DNA from: Melastoma dodecandrum
Lineage: Eukaryota; Streptophyta; Magnoliopsida; Myrtales; Melastomataceae
Direction of reading: 5' to 3'
Length of the DNA stretch: 64,000 bases
Assembly: GCA_029817715.1 (NCBI GenBank)
Contig: JARUPY010000398.1
Coordinates: 1,984,001-2,048,000 of the forward strand
Every line of letters begins with the position of its first letter. Position 1 is the stretch's first letter. Both the position numbers and the translations under genes were made by a program. Of this stretch, positions 60,846 to 64,000 are shown in pieces. Under the pieces are notes generated by a model. That model saw only the letters and a list, made by a program, of their open reading frames with translations. It ran no database searches and had not been told where the DNA came from.

Positions 60846-62801
60846 ATGCCGCCCCTGCCGCCCTCCCCGCACGACACCGTTCTCGATCGCAGCCTGCGCA
60901 AGCCGCCGCGCTTCTCGGCAATGCTGCGCAAGCTCGCGCCCTATGTCTGGCCGAGCGATCGGGCGGACCTGCGTCGGCGCATCTATCTCGCGCTCGCGCT
61001 GATGGTGCTGGCGAAGCTCATCACGGTCGCCGTGCCCTACGCGTTCAAATGGGCGACGGACGCGGTGGCGACCGAGCAGCGCACGCACGGTGCCGCAGGT
61101 CATGCGCTCTTCGGCCTGATGCTCGGGCCCGTCGCGCTCACCGCTCTCTACGGCGTGATGCGGACCGCAATGGCGCTGACGACGCAAGTGCGGGACGCGC
61201 TCTTCGCCGCGGTGGCGATGAATGCCGTGCGCCGGCTCGCCTACCAGGTCTTCGTGCATCTGCACGGGCTCTCGCTGCGCTTCCATCTCGAACGCAAGAC
61301 CGGCGGCCTCACGCGCATTCTCGAGCGCGGCCGCAACGCGATCGAGACGATCGTGCGCATCATCATGCTGACCGCGGTGCCGACGGCGATCGAGTTCGTG
61401 CTCGTCCTCGTGGTGCTCTTCGTTCAGTTCGATCTCGTCTATGTCGGCGTGACGCTTGCGATGATCGCGGCCTACCTCGCCTACACGTTCGTCGCCACGA
61501 ATTGGCGCATGGCGATCCGTCGCAAGATGAACGAGAGCGACACCGACGCCAACACGAAGGCGATCGACTCGCTGCTCAACTACTAGACGGTGAAATATTT
61601 CGGCGCCGAGGGCCGCGAGGCGCAGCGCTACGACAAGTCGATGGCGCGCTACGAGCGCATGAGCGTGCAGACCTACGTCTCGCTCACCGTGCTCAACGCC
61701 GGCCAGGCCGTCATCTTCACGATCGGCATGGCCGCGATCATGATCATGTCGATCGCCGGCATCCGCCACGGCACGCACACGGTCGGCGACTTCGTCCTCG
61801 TCAACGCGATGATGATCCAGCTCTACCAGCCGCTGAACTTCATGGGCATGGTCTATCGCGAGGTGAAGCAGGCGACGATCGACATCGAGATGATGTTCGA
61901 CATCCTCGGCGAGAACGCCGAGATCGAGGATCGGCCCGACGCGCAGCCTCTCGCGGTCAGCGCCGGCGCCGTGCGCTTCGAGAACGTGCGCTTCTCCTAC
62001 GAGCCGCGCCGCGAAATCCTGCGCGGCATCTCCTTCGAGGTGCCGCCCGGCAAGACCGTCGCCATCGTCGGCCCGTCGGGCGCCGGCAAGTCGACGCTCT
62101 CGCGCCTGTTGTTCCGGTTCTACGAGCCTTCCGCCGGCCGCATCACCATCGACGGACAGGACATCGCGCGCGTCACGCAAGCCTCGCTGCGGGCGAATAT
62201 CGGAATGGTGCCGCAGGATACGGTGCTCTTCAACGATACGATCGCCTACAACATCCGCTACGGGCGCTGGGATGCGAGCAACGACGAGGTGCGCGAGGCC
62301 GCGCGGCTCGCCCAGATCGACCATTTCATCGAGATCGCGCCGGGCGGCTACGAGGCGCAGGTCGGCGAGCGCGGGCTGAAGCTGTCGGGCGGCGAGAAGC
62401 AGCGCGTCGCGATCGCCCGCACGATCCTCAAGGCTCCGCCGATCCTCATCCTCGACGAGGCCACCTCGGCGCTCGATTCCTTCACCGAGCGCGAGATCCA
62501 GGCCTCGCTCGAGCGGGTCTCGCAAGGCCGCACCACGCTCGTCATCGCGCATCGGCTCTCGACGATCGTCGCCGCCGACGAGATCCTCGTGCTCGACGCC
62601 GGCCGCATCGTCGAGCGCGGCACGCACGAGGCGCTGCTCGCCAAGGCCGGCGTCTATGCCGCGATGTGGGACCGCCAGCACCAGGTCGACGAGGCGGAGG
62701 AAACGCTGCGCCGCGCGCGGGAGGCGGAGGGCAACGAGGAACCGCCTTGCGGGGACGAGGCGGACCACGAGAAGGTCTGGGATCAGGTGCCAGGGGAGTA
62801 A
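60846..62801 (+). pseudogene. Atm1/HMT-type ABC exporter interrupted by an in-frame TAG
   Basis: Reading the single frame through one stop gives a 651-codon half-transporter. The membrane domain runs from base 60930 to about 61900, and the ATPase has Walker A GPSGAGKST, Q-loop VPQDTVLFNDT, signature LSGGEKQ and Walker B ILILDEATSALDS. Codon 247 (61584-61586) is TAG in the conserved LLNY-x-TVKYFGAE stretch, where homologues have Glu (GAG), so a single G-to-T change explains it. The upstream piece is 246 residues and the downstream piece could only restart at GTG 61590 without a ribosome-binding site. No other damage is visible: a recent mutation, a sequencing error, or read-through. Confidence 0.85.
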
Positions 62802-62808
62802 GCTCGTC

Positions 62809-62830
62809 CTTCTCCCTCTTGCGGGAGAAG
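62809..62830. repeat. Short intergenic inverted repeat
   Basis: Perfect 8-bp stem CTTCTCCC/GGGAGAAG with TCTTGC loop, eight bases after the ABC transporter stop. CTTCTCCC...GGGAGAAG elements are common interspersed repeats in alphaproteobacterial intergenic regions. It lacks a T-run, so termination is uncertain. The remaining 160 bases before the next gene show nothing I can interpret. Confidence 0.5.
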
Positions 62831-62989
62831 AACCGCAAGCGAATCGACGATGAGCGCAGACCTAATGCGCTGACCACGGCCCTTTCCCTGCGCCGCGGTA
62901 GCGTATAATCCAGCGCCCACCCCGGCCCACATTCTGCTACACCCCACCCAGGCCTCGGCATCCTGCCTATGCCTCCTCCGCGAGCCCCC

Positions 62990-63805
62990 ATGCTGATCCG
63001 CTACGGCTACGATATCACCATCACCTGCTGGCAGCCGACGCCGGTGGTGACGATGCTCAGCGTCCGCGAGGAGCGCGCCGCCGACGCGCGCGCGCCGGAC
63101 GCGTTCCACACCACGCCGCAGGTCGCGACCTCGACCTATCGCGACCTCTTTGGCAACGGATGCCGGCGTTTCGTCGCGCCCGTCGGCGACCTCCAGATCT
63201 GGGGCGACGGGACGATCGAGGATTCCGGGCTCCACGACCCTCAGGTGCTCGATGCGCCCGAGACGCCGGTCGCCGAGCTGCCGGACGACACGCTCGTCTA
63301 CCTGCTCGGCAGCCGCTATTGCGAGACCGACCGCCTCAGCCAGATCGCTTGGGACCTGTTTCAGCATGTGCCGCCGGGCTGGGCTCTCGCGCAAGCGATC
63401 TGCGACTTCGTGCACGAGCACATCACCTTCAACTACCAGGACCCTTCGTCGATGCGCTCGGCGTACGACGTCTACCAGAGCCGCGTCGGCGTCTGTCGCG
63501 ACTTCGCGCATCTCGCCATCGCGCTCATCCGCGCGATGAACATGCCGGCGCGCTACGTGAACGGCTATCTCGGCGACATCGGCGTGCCGATCACCGACCC
63601 GATGGACTATTCCGCCTGGATCGAGGTGTTCCTGGGCGGCGAATGGCGGACGTTCGATCCGCGCAACAACATCCCGCGCATCGGCCGCATCAAGGTCGCG
63701 CACGGGCGCGACGCCACCGACGTGCCGCTGATCAATTCGTTCGGCCCGCACGACCTGACGGGGTTCCGCGTCTGGGCCTACGAGTTGCAACCCGAAGGCG
63801 CGTAA
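62990..63805 (+). CDS. Transglutaminase-like protein
   Basis: A 271-residue cytoplasmic protein. It has an N-terminal beta domain (MLIRYGYDITITCWQPTPVVTML) and a transglutaminase/protease-like core with catalytic Cys169 in YQSRVGVCRDFAHLAIALIRAMNMPARYVNGYLGD and the Asp in WRTFDPRNNIPRIGRI. The usual catalytic His position (HAWxE) reads SAWIE, so the triad is incomplete in the standard alignment. ATG at 62990 (MLIRYGY) is preferred over 62969 since it fits the family's usual N-terminus. Substrate unknown. Confidence 0.85.
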   Translation: MLIRYGYDITITCWQPTPVVTMLSVREERAADARAPDAFHTTPQVATSTYRDLFGNGCRRFVAPVGDLQIWGDGTIEDSGLHDPQVLDAPETPVAELPDDTLVYLLGSRYCETDRLSQIAWDLFQHVPPGWALAQAICDFVHEHITFNYQDPSSMRSAYDVYQSRVGVCRDFAHLAIALIRAMNMPARYVNGYLGDIGVPITDPMDYSAWIEVFLGGEWRTFDPRNNIPRIGRIKVAHGRDATDVPLINSFGPHDLTGFRVWAYELQPEGA

Positions 63806-63816
63806 CAGCCAGCCCC

Positions 63817-64000
63817 ATGACCTTCGACGTCGCCTTCGTCGTCAAGGTCTTCGCGGCGCTCTTCGCGATCATGAACCCGGTCGCCAACATCCCCGTGTTC
63901 CTGTCGCTGACGGACGGCGCTTCGAGCGAGGTCCAGCGCAAGGTGGCGGTCACGGCCTCGATCGGCACGATTGTCGGCTGTCTCGTCTCGGTTGTGGCGG
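63817..64000 (+). CDS. MarC-family integral membrane protein (3' end missing)
   Basis: The first 61 codons are present. They begin MTFDVAFVVKVFAALFAIMNPVANIPVFLSLTDGAS, the characteristic first helix of MarC/UPF0056 proteins with the NPVANIPVF motif, followed by a second helix starting VTASIGTIVGCLVSVVA. The family has about 200 residues and six helices. Function is unclear despite the 'multiple antibiotic resistance' name. Confidence 0.9.
   Translation, partial: MTFDVAFVVKVFAALFAIMNPVANIPVFLSLTDGASSEVQRKVAVTASIGTIVGCLVSVVA

Noticed and set aside
1..64000. CRISPR arrays, tRNA or rRNA genes, insertion sequences, prophage
   Set aside because: No regularly spaced repeats, no cloverleaf-like sequence in any intergenic gap, and no transposase, integrase or phage structural genes were seen.

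Overview
The window comes from a high-GC alphaproteobacterium, most likely a member of the Hyphomicrobiales (Rhizobiales). The evidence is a rhizobial-type flagellar gene order (flgBC-fliE-flgGAI-motE-flgH-fliL-fliP, motB-motC-fliK, ftcR-flgE-flgK-flgL-flaF-flbT-flgD-fliQ-flhA-fliR, flhB-fliG-fliN-fliM-motA divergent from flgF-fliI), plus MotC, MotE, FlaF, FlbT and the orphan regulator FtcR. I cannot name genus or species from sequence alone.

Layout. 1-1647 is ftsZ, missing its first residues. A divergent gene of unknown function follows, and then one very large flagellar locus. Its first part (2721-31810, + strand) holds rod, ring, export, flagellin, motor, hook and filament genes, many joined by 1- or 4-base stop/start overlaps. 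It includes a TPR-glycosyltransferase of the flagellin-modifying type directly upstream of two tandem flagellin genes. A - strand operon (36936 down to 31832) encodes MotA, FliM, FliN, FliG, FlhB, an unknown protein and a PilZ-domain protein. Divergent from it are flgF, fliI and a small membrane-anchored protein. A shared 15-17 base motif with a weak -10-like element lies 39-51 bases upstream of flgB, flgF, motA, flgD, fliF and flhA, and looser copies precede motE and flagellin A. It is a candidate regulon signal, perhaps for FtcR.

The second third is mostly housekeeping: a hemolysin III/PAQR membrane protein, polA, alr, dnaB, a secreted unknown, an RDD protein, an HPt/LuxR-type response regulator pair and der with its TPR partner. 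Between alr and dnaB sits a foreign-looking patch with a decayed repeat protein and an orphan gene. Between the regulator pair and der is a small two-gene unit resembling a HicA-like toxin-antitoxin module.

The last part holds the most unusual locus, a tightly overlapped three-gene operon (54242-59021). It encodes a DUF559/Vsr-like nuclease, a 207-residue unknown and a 1058-residue protein with two P-loop ATPase modules, the second HerA/FtsK-like. I read it as a candidate anti-phage or anti-plasmid system. It is followed by a cobalt uptake pair (cbtB-cbtA) under a cobalamin riboswitch, a histidine-phosphatase homologue lacking both catalytic histidines, an Atm1-like ABC transporter interrupted by one in-frame TAG, a transglutaminase-like protein and the start of a MarC-family gene.

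No tRNA, rRNA, CRISPR array, intact insertion sequence or prophage was seen.
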